The translations under genes were made by a program, and so were the position numbers. DNA of 64,000 bases from Lachnospiraceae bacterium. GTDB taxonomy: Bacteria; Bacillota; Clostridia; Lachnospirales; Lachnospiraceae. The stretch is from NCBI GenBank assembly GCA_902363555.1, contig CABJAM010000008.1, forward strand, positions 62,001 through 126,000, given 5' to 3'. Positions within the stretch are counted from its first letter, which is position 1; each line of letters begins with the position of its first letter. Shown here in pieces: positions 9,277-18,502 of this stretch. The notes beneath the pieces were generated by a model. The model was not told the DNA's origin and did not search any database. It was given only the letters and a program-made list of their open reading frames with translations.

Positions 9277-10818
9277 TTATTGATTTGCTTTTAAAAAGGC
9301 ATCCAGTTGTTTCTGTTTCTCCTCTATAACATTGCCAATACCCGCATTTTTTAATTCCTCCCGAAATTGCTTAAGGTATTCATCCACATCTACCTGACCG
9401 TAAAGTAATGCCGCTCTGTACTGCTGAATGACTGCATCGACAGCTACATAATCGTCGTAAACCGGGGCATTATCAAATATAAAGCCAAACGCCTTAGACC
9501 GGACCGCCTTATCATTGGAGGCAAGCATATCCTTGTAAACATTTACATTTGTTGTGCCGAAAGGTATCGTAAGTGTCTGATTGGGAAAATACCACTGGGC
9601 GCCGGTTCCCCATCCAAGCTCTGTGGCACTCTTCCCCTCCGGGAACCAGGAGCATCCGTTTTCATCAACGACATAATGGGTGCCTTCAATTCCCTGTGCG
9701 ATAAAGCGCATCACATTTTCGTCGGTATACATCAGTGAAAGCATTTTCATAGCCGCATCCGGATGCTGCGATACGGAAGAAATACAGTAGCCCGCACCTG
9801 AGGCGGTCGAACATGTTGCTGCAAGCTCACTGAGCTGGAATACAACTGCATCGAAATTATAGGACGTGATCATATCATCACTGACAGACACAGTGTCGTA
9901 GCCGTTTGTCAGCGAACCGCCGGCTACTCCGGTTTTAAGATACGATTTATCATGGCTCTGATTCAATGGATCATCCAAAAGGAAACCGGCAGCTTCAAAC
10001 GCCTTCATGCGGCGGCAGATGTCTTCAAAATCATCCGTATTATAAAAATCGATGATTTGCGCAGTTTCTTTCCCGTTATTCTCCAGGGCACCCATAATAT
10101 CTGAATCGCCAAGACTGTCATAGCCGTAAATACTAATAAAATCTTCGGTCAGCGGTATGTACATTAATTCCGGATGTGCGGCTTTTGCATCTGTCAAAAT
10201 TTCTGTCAGCTCCTCAAGTGTTATCATCTTACCATCCTTATCAGAAACACCGATTTCCTCAGCGATATCCCGCCTCAAAACATAATACCAGGCTGTGGCA
10301 TAAGAACCCACCACAGGAATTGCATACTGCATTCCATTCATCCTGCCAAGCTTCATATTTTCTTCGCCAACGATCTGTGTAATCTCCGGATATTGTTCCA
10401 GGTAATCATCCAGTGCAATAACCTGCTCATTGGTGACCACACTTGAAAGATTGGAGAAGAAGAGATATGAAAATAAATCGATTGGCTCTTCTGTGGATGA
10501 GAGCATTAAGGTCATCACTGTACTGAGATTTCCAAAGTCAATAGGAACAATGTCCGCTTTAACCCCTGCATTGATCGACACCAGGTAGTCGTTTAACGCA
10601 TTTTCAATCATAGCTTCATCCGTCACCTCAACCGTAGGCACCACCGGAAACGAAACGGTTGGCCAGGTGGACGGGTCTGTATCCGCAGCCCCCTTCTGGC
10701 TTTCACCAGCGGTACGTTCCGTTGTACGGGCGCCGTCTTCCGGCTTTGGAGCACCACACCCGGCCAGTGATGAAACAATCAATAAAACTGCCAGAAATAA
10801 TACAAATCCCTTTTTCAT
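9277..10818 (-). CDS. Extracellular sugar-binding lipoprotein (LplA-like, CUT1)
   Basis: 513-residue solute-binding lipoprotein. The signal peptide ends with lipobox LAGC, so Cys21 should be lipidated and the protein anchored on the outer face of the membrane. The mature part resembles family-1 binding proteins found beside LplB/YtcP permeases. The long AGGAGG ribosome binding site sits directly behind a 16-bp hairpin. The protein is encoded between the two-component system and two permeases on one strand, which indicates oligosaccharide uptake controlled by the YesMN-type regulators. The ligand is unknown; the neighbouring hydrolase suggests an acylated or modified substrate. Confidence 0.93.
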   Translation of the reverse strand: MKKGFVLFLAVLLIVSSLAGCGAPKPEDGARTTERTAGESQKGAADTDPSTWPTVSFPVVPTVEVTDEAMIENALNDYLVSINAGVKADIVPIDFGNLSTVMTLMLSSTEEPIDLFSYLFFSNLSSVVTNEQVIALDDYLEQYPEITQIVGEENMKLGRMNGMQYAIPVVGSYATAWYYVLRRDIAEEIGVSDKDGKMITLEELTEILTDAKAAHPELMYIPLTEDFISIYGYDSLGDSDIMGALENNGKETAQIIDFYNTDDFEDICRRMKAFEAAGFLLDDPLNQSHDKSYLKTGVAGGSLTNGYDTVSVSDDMITSYNFDAVVFQLSELAATCSTASGAGYCISSVSQHPDAAMKMLSLMYTDENVMRFIAQGIEGTHYVVDENGCSWFPEGKSATELGWGTGAQWYFPNQTLTIPFGTTNVNVYKDMLASNDKAVRSKAFGFIFDNAPVYDDYVAVDAVIQQYRAALLYGQVDVDEYLKQFREELKNAGIGNVIEEKQKQLDAFLKANQ

Positions 10819-10838
10819 AATACATCCTCCTAAAAAAT

Positions 10839-10879
10839 AATCTTGTTAAAGATATAGACTAAGTATCTTTAACAAGATT
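10839..10879. repeat. Perfect 16-bp hairpin between response regulator and binding-protein genes
   Basis: Arms 10839-10854 and 10864-10879 are perfectly complementary around a nine-base loop. On the minus strand a run TTATTTTTT follows, immediately before the AGGAGG of the binding-protein gene. It can act as an intrinsic terminator for the regulator transcript or as a protective 5' cap for a processed binding-protein mRNA. Confidence 0.85.
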
Positions 10880-10953
10880 ATAAAAAATTAATCGCACATA
10901 AAATATTCCTTTTTTGATGTGAATTATGTACGAATTTGATATATCGATCTTTT

Positions 10954-12543
10954 CTACATATCCGCTTCATTTAATTTACGATATTCCGACGGTGTGCAAT
11001 CCTCATACTTTTTAAAAATCTTCGTAAAGTTATTGTAATTATCATACCCCACATGGGATGATACAGAGGTAACACTCAGTGTCGTTGTGCGAAGCAGCAT
11101 TTTTGCCGCTTCCAGGCGCTCATGCGTCATATATTCCTTCAGGGAGTACCCGGTCCTCTTTTTCAACAGCCTTGTCAGATGTTCCGGGGTAAGATTGACA
11201 TACTCAGCGATATCTGTAACAGATAGCGTCTCGCCAATATTTTTTCTTATGTACTGGGATGCAATACTTATGGGGTCCAAATCTACCCCCTGTAACTTTT
11301 TTAATTGTTTTATAACAAATTCAACCATGCTCCTGAAGCTTTCAAGGCTGACATATTTGGTCATATAGTCGGAATACGACATTTCATCACAAAATATATA
11401 ATTTGTATTAATATCATTTTCTGCCAGATACGCAAATAATACTTCTGTAAATTTACTATGCGTATTTATAATATCACGGGTACTGAATAATTCCCCCGCC
11501 GCTAACCGCTCAATATAATTCAGGACAGCCTCCGACAGATTATCAAATTCCCTGCTCCGGATCATTTTCTTCCAATTTCTTACATGAACCTCCAGTGATT
11601 CTCCGGCCAGTGCAGCGTCCGTGCCTTCTCCGATAAAAGTCACCTCACACTTACAGCCTGCATGATCTACGGTATATTTATCCAGCAGGGCATAGAGCTC
11701 CCGTATATTCCTATATGTATCTGCACCGGTGAAGGTGATCGCCGCCTGTATTTCCAGCATATGAAATATATACTCCTTCATCGTTATAAGGCCCCGCCGG
11801 ACAACCTCCATATCCAGTGCACCTTCGGTCGCATAAAGAACACCTGTAAAATGCGCCGCTTTATTTCTTATAAAAATGGATCGGATTTTATTTTCCTCAA
11901 AAAGCTCGTCCGTGATATTACTCAGAATAAATTCGGCTAACGTATTCCCCGCTTTTTCAAGCTTATTATTGTGCTCCCTAATACTCATGGACAGCATACA
12001 GACCTGAGCATCCTCGTTCAAAAATGGATGCCGTTTTTGGATCACCTGCCAAACATAGGCCTCCATCGGGATACCATCGGTCAAATACCGCATAAACATC
12101 CAGTCAATGATATCATTTTCCTGTTCATCGTACAGCTTCCCCTTGTCCAGAATTTCCTTTTGCTTTTTTTCTATCTGCAATTCAAAAACTGCCTTCTGGA
12201 TCGTCTGGTTTAACTCAATTTCATTGGCCGGCTGAAGGACATAATCAAAGCTATGCATAGCTATGGCCTGCTTCATATATGAAAAATCCATATGTGATGT
12301 GAGAAAGATCAGCTTTATATCCGGATAGTGTTCAAGGAGCCATTTTGCAAAGGTGATCCCATCCTCCCCGGGCATTTCAATATCGCACAATACAATTTCA
12401 TAATAATTATGTTCAAAAAAGTGCCTGGCAATTTGTGTGCTTACAGCCATATCCATACGCTCGATCCCAAGCTGTTCCAAATGGACCTGGCCTTTGAGCA
12501 ACTGTAATACAACCGATTGATCATCAACCGCCAATAATTTCAT
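10954..12543 (-). CDS. AraC-family response regulator (YesN type)
   Basis: 529 residues. The N-terminal receiver domain has the acidic pair DD at 7-8, phospho-acceptor Asp54 in LCDIEMPGEDG and Lys in the expected C-terminal position. A long helical middle region of the YesN type follows. The C-terminal 100 residues are an AraC double helix-turn-helix (IAEYVNLTPEHLTRLLKK and VSSHVGYDNYNNFTKIFKK). Its ATG overlaps the stop of the kinase gene (ATGA), so the pair is translationally coupled. It probably activates the downstream binding-protein/permease genes on sensing the imported sugar or a breakdown product. Confidence 0.95.
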   Translation of the reverse strand: MKLLAVDDQSVVLQLLKGQVHLEQLGIERMDMAVSTQIARHFFEHNYYEIVLCDIEMPGEDGITFAKWLLEHYPDIKLIFLTSHMDFSYMKQAIAMHSFDYVLQPANEIELNQTIQKAVFELQIEKKQKEILDKGKLYDEQENDIIDWMFMRYLTDGIPMEAYVWQVIQKRHPFLNEDAQVCMLSMSIREHNNKLEKAGNTLAEFILSNITDELFEENKIRSIFIRNKAAHFTGVLYATEGALDMEVVRRGLITMKEYIFHMLEIQAAITFTGADTYRNIRELYALLDKYTVDHAGCKCEVTFIGEGTDAALAGESLEVHVRNWKKMIRSREFDNLSEAVLNYIERLAAGELFSTRDIINTHSKFTEVLFAYLAENDINTNYIFCDEMSYSDYMTKYVSLESFRSMVEFVIKQLKKLQGVDLDPISIASQYIRKNIGETLSVTDIAEYVNLTPEHLTRLLKKRTGYSLKEYMTHERLEAAKMLLRTTTLSVTSVSSHVGYDNYNNFTKIFKKYEDCTPSEYRKLNEADM

Positions 12544-14252
12544 ATGCCGCCTCTCTCCTCTCCCGGAATCATCAATTCTACGACGGCTCCTCCGGCCAGC
12601 GCATTATAAAAGACCAGCTTACCGGAATCACCGTACAGCATTTTAAATCGGTATCTCAGATTATTGATACCTATGTGCTGAGAATCATCCGCTCTCATTG
12701 ACACATTCTCACTATTGAATACCTTTAACAAGTCTTTGGAAAATCCTTTACCATTATCGGTGATTTTAATAAACAGATATTCCTTATCCGCCTCGCATAA
12801 AATCTTAGCTGTAATATCCACGATCAATATTTTACCACTTTCCTTGGCGTACTTTGAAGAATTTTCAACAAGAGCCTGAATACAAAAGGACGGCACTGCC
12901 CATTCCTTTTCCGCAGCCCCCGCCGTCACGGTAAATAAAAAAGGCTCCTCTAAAAGTAAACTTTGTAAACAATAGTAGGCATTCACCAATTCCAGCTCAT
13001 CCCCCAGCTTTTTGGTGGCCGGAACATCCTGGAACCGCATTCGCAGGTAATCTGCAAGCTGAAATATAAAAGCACTCACCTTGGCCTTATCCCCATTTTT
13101 AAGGTAGGCGTCCATACTTTTTAAGCAGTTCAGATAAAAGTGCGGCTTGAGCTGCAATTGATAGTTTTGAAGCCTCATCCGGCTCTCCTCCAGGTGTGCT
13201 TCATATATTCCCTGCTGAAGCTCAGTGGATGTCTTAAGCATCTCACCGATCTTATCTTCCATTTCTTTAAGCTCGATAATATTTCCCCCGGAAAACCTGC
13301 TGCAATCCGGCGCCTCATCCCCACGGATACATCCAAGAATACGATTTGTTGGAATGATCAGTATCATTTTAAAATACCGGTACAGCAATATAAACGGGAG
13401 AATACTGATGCACGGAATAACAATAAGAAACATAAAAATTCTTGAGTCCTCCCAAAAGCGGAGAAACTGCCAGAAGGGCTTGATGAGGAGCAGATACATA
13501 TGGATTCCTGTCTGTGCATTCACTACAATATAATCAAAACCATTGGTATATTTTAAATCCAAAGCCTGGGCAATCTTATCCTCAGAAATCACTGGTGCGC
13601 CAAACTGCGCGATCACAGCGCCCGATGCGTCGGTAAATGCAAGCTGATAATCCGCAGCCTTCATATCCTCACTGAAATATCTTGATAAATTCAGCATATA
13701 GCCAATGTAATACCCGCCTCTGCCCTTGACCCGGATATAATACTGTTCTCCGGCCATCGGTGCGATCGCAGAAACATCGATTCCGGCATTTGTCTCAAGC
13801 CAGGATTTCAGTTCCAGATTGATACGGTACTGACTGTGCTGTTGATCCGTCTCGTAATGGCTGCTAAATGTACTTCTCAGCGCTCCCTTTATGCCATCAT
13901 AATAAAAAAGGCTCCCGCTCCTCCCCAGAGAACCCGCCTTACTTTCAATTGTATTTTTCAGATAATATTCGGCTCCGATACGGTTCTTCTCGCTGAGCAT
14001 CCGTTTATTCAACAGTCCAAAATTATTATCATTGACAAGTATATTATTTATGTAGTCGTTCAAAGATGCAACATCATAATCAAATTCATCTGAATAAAAA
14101 TCTACGACGATCGTATTCGTATCAATAAAATCCTGACGATATTTAATGACATTGTACGCCCCATAAATCAAAAATACAAATATGATGGCAACAGCTGAAA
14201 AAACACAGCTCAGCAACACCCGAAATCTTAATGAACTCCACTTTCCCCTCAT
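12540..14252 (-). CDS. Sensor histidine kinase (YesM/LytS-type His_kinase family)
   Basis: 570 residues. One transmembrane segment near residues 13-30 and another near 270-300 flank an extracellular sensor domain. The cytoplasmic part has the His_kinase signature LQLKPHFYLNCLKSMDAYL with the phospho-accepting His, and a C-terminal HATPase domain with GKGFS and HIGINNLRYRFKMLYG. It heads the minus-strand sugar locus, and its stop overlaps the response regulator start. Ribosome binding site CCAGGAGGG before ATG 14252. A TTGGTG/TATGAT promoter-like pair lies 45-80 bases upstream. Confidence 0.94.
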   Translation of the reverse strand: MRGKWSSLRFRVLLSCVFSAVAIIFVFLIYGAYNVIKYRQDFIDTNTIVVDFYSDEFDYDVASLNDYINNILVNDNNFGLLNKRMLSEKNRIGAEYYLKNTIESKAGSLGRSGSLFYYDGIKGALRSTFSSHYETDQQHSQYRINLELKSWLETNAGIDVSAIAPMAGEQYYIRVKGRGGYYIGYMLNLSRYFSEDMKAADYQLAFTDASGAVIAQFGAPVISEDKIAQALDLKYTNGFDYIVVNAQTGIHMYLLLIKPFWQFLRFWEDSRIFMFLIVIPCISILPFILLYRYFKMILIIPTNRILGCIRGDEAPDCSRFSGGNIIELKEMEDKIGEMLKTSTELQQGIYEAHLEESRMRLQNYQLQLKPHFYLNCLKSMDAYLKNGDKAKVSAFIFQLADYLRMRFQDVPATKKLGDELELVNAYYCLQSLLLEEPFLFTVTAGAAEKEWAVPSFCIQALVENSSKYAKESGKILIVDITAKILCEADKEYLFIKITDNGKGFSKDLLKVFNSENVSMRADDSQHIGINNLRYRFKMLYGDSGKLVFYNALAGGAVVELMIPGEERGGI

Positions 14253-14433
14253 AGGTATCCCTCCTGGATCAATGGCAGATATATATTTGCGATATATTTA
14301 TTTTATCATAGCGTATCCTATTATTCCACCAAAAAAACTTTGAGGTGGGATGGATGCTCTTAAATAAGACTTGATTTTTTAAAGATTCGCGTATAAACTT
14401 TTGATATATGTCAGAAAGTGAGGATTTTCGATA

Positions 14434-14883
14434 ATGAAAGCTGTTATACAAAGAGTTTCCCAGGCCAGCGTGGCCGTAGACGGACAGATCATCGGTCAGA
14501 TCGGCAAGGGGCTTATGGTCCTTTTGGGTGTGGACCGTGAGGATAATGAGAAGGATATGGAATACCTTGTTAAGAAGATCACCGCCATGCGGATATTTGA
14601 AGATGACCAGGAAAAGATGAATCTGGCGCTGGCCGATGTGGACGGCAGTCTTCTGGTCGTCTCACAGTTTACGCTGCTGGCCAGCACCAAAAAAGGGAAC
14701 CGGCCAAGCTTTACCCAGGCCGGTCCTCCGGATATGTCCAACGCGCTTTATGAGCAGTTTATCGCAGCCTGCCGCCAACAGGGCCTTCATGTGGAACACG
14801 GCCGGTTTGGCGCCCACATGGAAGTGGCTTTGGTTAATGACGGGCCGGTGACGATCATCATTGACAGCCGCGAGCGTAGCTGA
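14434..14883 (+). CDS. dtd: D-aminoacyl-tRNA deacylase
   Basis: 149 residues, exactly family size. Dtd removes D-amino acids (and glycine from tRNA-Ala) wrongly attached to tRNA. The start MKAVIQRVSQASVAVDG, the catalytic-pocket motif SQFTLLA and the cross-subunit motif NDGPVT are all present. Single gene, divergent from the sensor kinase upstream and convergent with pyrD. Confidence 0.97.
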   Translation: MKAVIQRVSQASVAVDGQIIGQIGKGLMVLLGVDREDNEKDMEYLVKKITAMRIFEDDQEKMNLALADVDGSLLVVSQFTLLASTKKGNRPSFTQAGPPDMSNALYEQFIAACRQQGLHVEHGRFGAHMEVALVNDGPVTIIIDSRERS

Positions 14884-14944
14884 AATCACGCAGCTTTACA
14901 ATGAAGCTTGTTTGAAATCTCATAACTTTACATTTTCATACGGT

Positions 14945-14981
14945 CGGCGCAGCAAGTGCGCTGACGTATATGAACAGTTAC
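14945..14981 (-). repeat. Intergenic element A copy with GCGCA/TGCGC hairpin
   Basis: On the minus strand the core GTAACTGTTCA (14971-14981) is followed by a five-base-stem hairpin GCGCA-n5-TGCGC. The same layout recurs on the plus strand at 21243. It lies between dtd and pyrD and could be part of a repeat family. Confidence 0.6.
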
Positions 14982-14990
14982 ATAAGAGCT

Positions 14991-15893
14991 TTATTTCACC
15001 AATCCAATAAGGTCATTAATATCCTCCACATTGTGGCGGCGCATATAGTCCTCAATGCCCTGAACGATTTCCGCCGTAGCATAAGGATTTGTGAAATTCG
15101 TCGTACCTACGGCCACCATACTGGCGCCGGCCAGAATAAATTCGATGGCGTCCGCCGCGTTGCGGATACCGCCCATGCCGATGATCGGAAGCTTGACCGC
15201 ATTGGCCACCTGATAGACCATGCGCACGGCCACGGGCTTGATGCCGGGGCCTGAAAGTCCGCCGGTTTTATTGGCCAAGGCAAAGGTCTGGCGCTCGATA
15301 TCGATTTTCATACCGGTAAGGGTATTGATCAGGGACAGAGCGTCGGCGCCGCCGGCCTCGGCTGCCCGGGCAGTCTCGGTAATATCGGTGACATTGGGGC
15401 TCAGCTTCATAATAATGGGCTGTCTGGCCTTCGCCTTGATGGCCCGGGTAATGTCCTCCACAGCCTTGGGATTCTGGCCGAAGGCAATACCGCCCTCCTT
15501 CACATTCGGGCAGGAGATGTTGATCTCCAGCATATCCACGTCGGTGTCGCCCAACCGTTCTACGGTTTCTATATATTCATCCGTCGTCTTTCCGCACACA
15601 TTTACAATAATCCGCGTATCAAACTGGCGCAGGAAAGGGATATCTCTTTCGATAAATACATCCACACCGGGATTTTGCAGGCCAATGGCGTTGAGCATGC
15701 CGCTGCACGTTTCCGCAATGCGGGGCGTGGGATTGCCCGGCCACGGCACATTGGCCACACCTTTGGTCACTACGGCTCCAAGAAGATTTAAGTCTACCAG
15801 CTCACCGTATTCCGCGCCGGAGCCAAAGGTGCCGGAGGCAGTCGTAACCGGATTTTTAAATTCCACACCGGCAAGAGTCACTTTTGTATTCAT
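14991..15893 (-). CDS. pyrD: Dihydroorotate dehydrogenase B, catalytic subunit
   Basis: 300 residues. It oxidises dihydroorotate to orotate in pyrimidine synthesis using FMN; the class 1B form passes electrons to NAD through PyrK. The FMN barrel motifs are clear: TASGTFG near the start, NISCPN with the active-site cysteine of class 1 enzymes, and GMGGI near the C-terminus for phosphate binding. The ATG overlaps the pyrK stop (TAATG). The pyrC-pyrK-pyrD order and coupling support a PyrDB-PyrK complex. Confidence 0.97.
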   Translation of the reverse strand: MNTKVTLAGVEFKNPVTTASGTFGSGAEYGELVDLNLLGAVVTKGVANVPWPGNPTPRIAETCSGMLNAIGLQNPGVDVFIERDIPFLRQFDTRIIVNVCGKTTDEYIETVERLGDTDVDMLEINISCPNVKEGGIAFGQNPKAVEDITRAIKAKARQPIIMKLSPNVTDITETARAAEAGGADALSLINTLTGMKIDIERQTFALANKTGGLSGPGIKPVAVRMVYQVANAVKLPIIGMGGIRNAADAIEFILAGASMVAVGTTNFTNPYATAEIVQGIEDYMRRHNVEDINDLIGLVK

Positions 15894-16663
15894 TATAATT
15901 CCACCTCCTGTGCATTAAATACGGGGCCGTCCTTGCAGATGCGCTTGTTGTGCACATGGGTATGGTGGTCCACGTCCTTGGACTTACATACGCAGGCCAG
16001 GCAGGCGCCGATGCCGCAGGCCATCTTTTCTTCAAGGGAAATCTGACACTCGATATTTTTCTCCGAAGCAAATGCCTTCACAGCTTTTAACATGGGCGTT
16101 GGGCCGCAGCTATAAATCACATCGCCGCCCAGATCAAATTTTCGGATCGCATCCAGGACCGTTCCTTTTGTTCCCACGCTGCCGTCCTCTGTGGCAATAT
16201 AAACCTGTCCATAATTTTCCAGATCATCGGCCAGAAATACTTCGGCATCTCTGTATCCCACAACAATCGTCTTTTCACACGGCAATGATTTCGCCAGCTC
16301 CAGCATAGGCGGAATCCCGATGCCGCCGGCAATGAGCAGAGCGCGTCCTTCACTTTTCAGTGTGTAGCCATTGCCCAAAGGCCCCATAATATCTACACGG
16401 GCTCCGGCTTTCAGCTTTGAAAATTCCTTCGTTCCCTCGCCCACCACACGATAAACGACCCGGATGCTGCGAAATTCCTTATCCACCTCACAAATGCTGA
16501 TCGGCCGGGGCAGCAGCCGCGAGCTGTCGTTGCTATATATGGAAATAAACTGGCCCGGCTTTGCCTCATCGGCCATAGAACCCACAGCCAGCCACATACT
16601 GTAAACGCCGTCCGCAAGCTTTTTTTGATAATTTACCGTAACGGTAATTTTCTTCGCACTCAT
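15893..16663 (-). CDS. pyrK: Dihydroorotate dehydrogenase electron-transfer subunit
   Basis: 256 residues. A ferredoxin-reductase-like FAD/NAD domain (RPISIC, then GGIGIPPML) is followed by a C-terminal [2Fe-2S] domain whose cysteines occur as CGIGACLACVC plus a later CKDGPVF. It transfers electrons from PyrD to NAD. It starts two bases after the pyrC stop and overlaps pyrD by one base. Confidence 0.97.
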   Translation of the reverse strand: MSAKKITVTVNYQKKLADGVYSMWLAVGSMADEAKPGQFISIYSNDSSRLLPRPISICEVDKEFRSIRVVYRVVGEGTKEFSKLKAGARVDIMGPLGNGYTLKSEGRALLIAGGIGIPPMLELAKSLPCEKTIVVGYRDAEVFLADDLENYGQVYIATEDGSVGTKGTVLDAIRKFDLGGDVIYSCGPTPMLKAVKAFASEKNIECQISLEEKMACGIGACLACVCKSKDVDHHTHVHNKRICKDGPVFNAQEVEL

Positions 16664-16665
16664 TT

Positions 16666-17946
16666 TTATCTCTCCTCGTATACAATTTCTCCGCCAACGA
16701 TGGTCATTATGGCTTTTCCCCGCACCTTATAACCGTTAAACGGCGTATTTTTACCTAAGGATGCAAAGTCGGAGCTGTCGATGACATATTCTCTATCCGG
16801 GTCAATAATGGCAATATCCGCAATCTTACCCTCGGCCAGGGAACCTCTGTCAATACCGATGATCTGCGCCGGCCGGCTGCTCATGCGCTCCACCATAGCA
16901 TAAGGCGTCAGCTTTCCCGTATGGACAAGGTAGGTCATCGTCAATGCCAGCGCTGTCTCGCTGCCCACAATCCCAAAGGGCGCTTTGGCAATGCCTCTGG
17001 CCTTTTCATCGGCATGATGGGGCGCATGGTCCGTAGAAATGGCTTCCATAATACCTTCACTGAGCCCCTCCACCAGGGCATCCCGGTCCGCCTTCGCTCT
17101 TAAGGGCGGGTTCATTTTATAGTTGGCGTCATCTCCGGGTATATCGTCCTGGGTTAGTGTGAAATGATGGGGGCACACTTCGGCACTGACGCAAAGGCCG
17201 TCCGCTTTTGCCGCCTGAACCATGGCCACGCTGTCCTTTGTGGAGCAATGACACAGATGCAGTTTGCAGCCGGTGGATTTGGACAGAAGAATATCGCGGG
17301 CTGTGATAATGTCCTCCACATCATTGCCGATCCCGGCTACGCCCAGCCTGTCGGCCACCGGACCGGCATTCAATGCGCCCTGGCCTACGAGACATTTATC
17401 CTCACAGTGGGCCATAACGGTGATTCCCGCCTTTTTGGCCTCAAGCATACCTTCCTTATAAAGTTTCGTGTCCATGACACTTTTACCATCCTCGCTGATG
17501 GCCACAGCGCCGGCCTTTGCCATACCTGCAATATCGGCCAGCTCCTTACCCTGCTGGCCCAGGGTCACGGCACCGACGGGCCAAATATTAATGACAGCAT
17601 CTTCTTTCGCTTTATCCAACAGCCAGCGGACCATCTCCGGGCTGTCAATCACCGGCTTCGTATTGGGCATGGGGCAGATGGACGTGTACCCTCCTCTGGC
17701 CGCCGCCATACTGCCTGTTTTAATCGTTTCTTTATATTCAAATCCTGGTTCGCGCAAATGGACGTGCAGATCGATCAGTCCCGGCACAACATAGCAGCCC
17801 GCGGCATCGATCACCACATCGGCAGAAATACTTTCCTCCTGGGGCAGTATTGCTGCAACCTTTCCGTCCTGAACAAGTACATTAAATAATCCATCGCGTC
17901 CGGTAGACGGATCGATCAGCCGGCCGCCTTTAATTAATAAACTCAT
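16666..17946 (-). CDS. pyrC: Dihydroorotase
   Basis: 426 residues from the ATG at 17946, chosen because AAGGAGATAT lies just upstream; the frame is open further. It cyclises carbamoyl-aspartate to dihydroorotate. The metal-binding HVHLREPG motif, later His residues (MAHCED, HLCHCS) and STDHAPH near the C-terminus identify a class I zinc dihydroorotase. First gene of pyrC-pyrK-pyrD. Confidence 0.96.
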   Translation of the reverse strand: MSLLIKGGRLIDPSTGRDGLFNVLVQDGKVAAILPQEESISADVVIDAAGCYVVPGLIDLHVHLREPGFEYKETIKTGSMAAARGGYTSICPMPNTKPVIDSPEMVRWLLDKAKEDAVINIWPVGAVTLGQQGKELADIAGMAKAGAVAISEDGKSVMDTKLYKEGMLEAKKAGITVMAHCEDKCLVGQGALNAGPVADRLGVAGIGNDVEDIITARDILLSKSTGCKLHLCHCSTKDSVAMVQAAKADGLCVSAEVCPHHFTLTQDDIPGDDANYKMNPPLRAKADRDALVEGLSEGIMEAISTDHAPHHADEKARGIAKAPFGIVGSETALALTMTYLVHTGKLTPYAMVERMSSRPAQIIGIDRGSLAEGKIADIAIIDPDREYVIDSSDFASLGKNTPFNGYKVRGKAIMTIVGGEIVYEER

Positions 17947-17996
17947 CGCATATCTCCTTCGGATTTCCTTATTAAATATCGTTTTTAGCAACTCCT

Positions 17997-18025
17997 ATTT
18001 TACCATATACAATGACACATCGCAA
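17997..18025 (-). promoter_or_regulatory. Promoter of the pyr operon
   Basis: On the minus strand TTGCGA (18020-18025) and TAAAAT (17997-18002) are separated by 17 bases. Transcription would begin near 17990, about 45 bases before pyrC, leaving no room for a PyrR-type attenuator in the leader. Confidence 0.65.
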
Positions 18026-18090
18026 ACCTATATTTTTAAATCGCGGTCCGTTTATATTGCGGTCCGTTCCGAGGGATCGGTCTGGCCTGC

Positions 18091-18101
18091 TGAACTGTTA
18101 C
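18091..18101 (-). repeat. Intergenic element A core (GTAACAGTTCA)
   Basis: An exact match on the minus strand to the 11-base core that recurs in at least six intergenic regions of this window. Confidence 0.55.
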
Positions 18102-18118
18102 GTCACGGCAGTTGCCGC

Positions 18119-18170
18119 AAAAAATTCCGCCAGTGAACTGGTTTATTTGTATAGGCCGTTCCTGGCGGAT
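18119..18170 (-). terminator. Terminator-like hairpin on the minus strand
   Basis: Arms TCCGCCAG (18127-18134) and CTGGCGGA (18163-18170), followed on the minus strand by a run of T (from 18125 down). It would stop leftward transcription from the small XRE genes before it reaches the pyr promoter. Confidence 0.6.
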
Positions 18171-18220
18171 AGATAAATAATTTTAATTGTAGAAAAAATC
18201 AAAAAAATTCAAAAAGGGTG

Positions 18221-18249
18221 TTGACAAACAACAATTTATCATGTATATT
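18221..18249 (+). promoter_or_regulatory. Strong promoter of tRNA-Gly
   Basis: A consensus TTGACA (18221-18226) and TATATT (18244-18249) are separated by 17 bases, with the tRNA gene starting about 40 bases after the expected start point. Confidence 0.85.
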
Positions 18250-18296
18250 ATTACTTATCCTTGAGATACAAAAACAAAGCAAATAAGTTCTTATAT

Positions 18297-18368
18297 GCGC
18301 GAGTGGCTCAGTGGTGGAGTATCGCCTTGCCAAGGCGAGGGTCGCGGGTTCGAATCCCGTCTCGCGCT
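18297..18368 (+). tRNA. tRNA-Gly (GCC anticodon)
   Basis: 72 bases folding into a full cloverleaf. The acceptor stem GCGCGAG pairs with CTCGCGC, the anticodon loop is TTGCCAA with anticodon GCC at 18329-18331, and the T arm carries GGTTCGAATCC. The discriminator base is T, and CCA is not encoded. It stands alone, with its own promoter and terminator. Confidence 0.96.
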
Positions 18369-18377
18369 TATTTTTTT

Positions 18378-18418
18378 GCCCGGAAAGTACCGTATTTATA
18401 CGGTTTCCGGGCTTTTTT
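18378..18418 (+). terminator. Intrinsic terminator after tRNA-Gly
   Basis: A stem GCCCGGAAA...TTTCCGGGC with an extended inner stem is followed by TTTTTT, ten bases after the tRNA. Confidence 0.9.
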
Positions 18419-18502
18419 AATTATAAGAAATTGATTGCGATTGATTGCGTTTTAAATTTCGTATTCCATTTTATTCCACTTTATGCGAAAAGATTTTATT
18501 AT

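Larger units (their letters stand above)
17947..18296. other. Intergenic region between pyrC and tRNA-Gly
   Basis: 350 bases without a gene. It holds the pyr promoter, two copies of the decamer GCGGTCCGTT, an element A core on the minus strand (18091-18101), a minus-strand terminator-like hairpin and the tRNA promoter. No open frame with a ribosome binding site was seen. Confidence 0.7.

Noticed and set aside
17997..18170. PyrR- or attenuation-type control of the pyr operon
   Set aside because: The promoter sits after the terminator-like hairpin, so the hairpin is not in the pyr leader, and I see no PyrR-binding loop consensus.
18297..18368. tRNA-Gly as an attachment site of an integrated element
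   Set aside because: No integrase and no repeated copy of the tRNA 3' end were seen in the following 1.6 kb, so integration is only a possibility.
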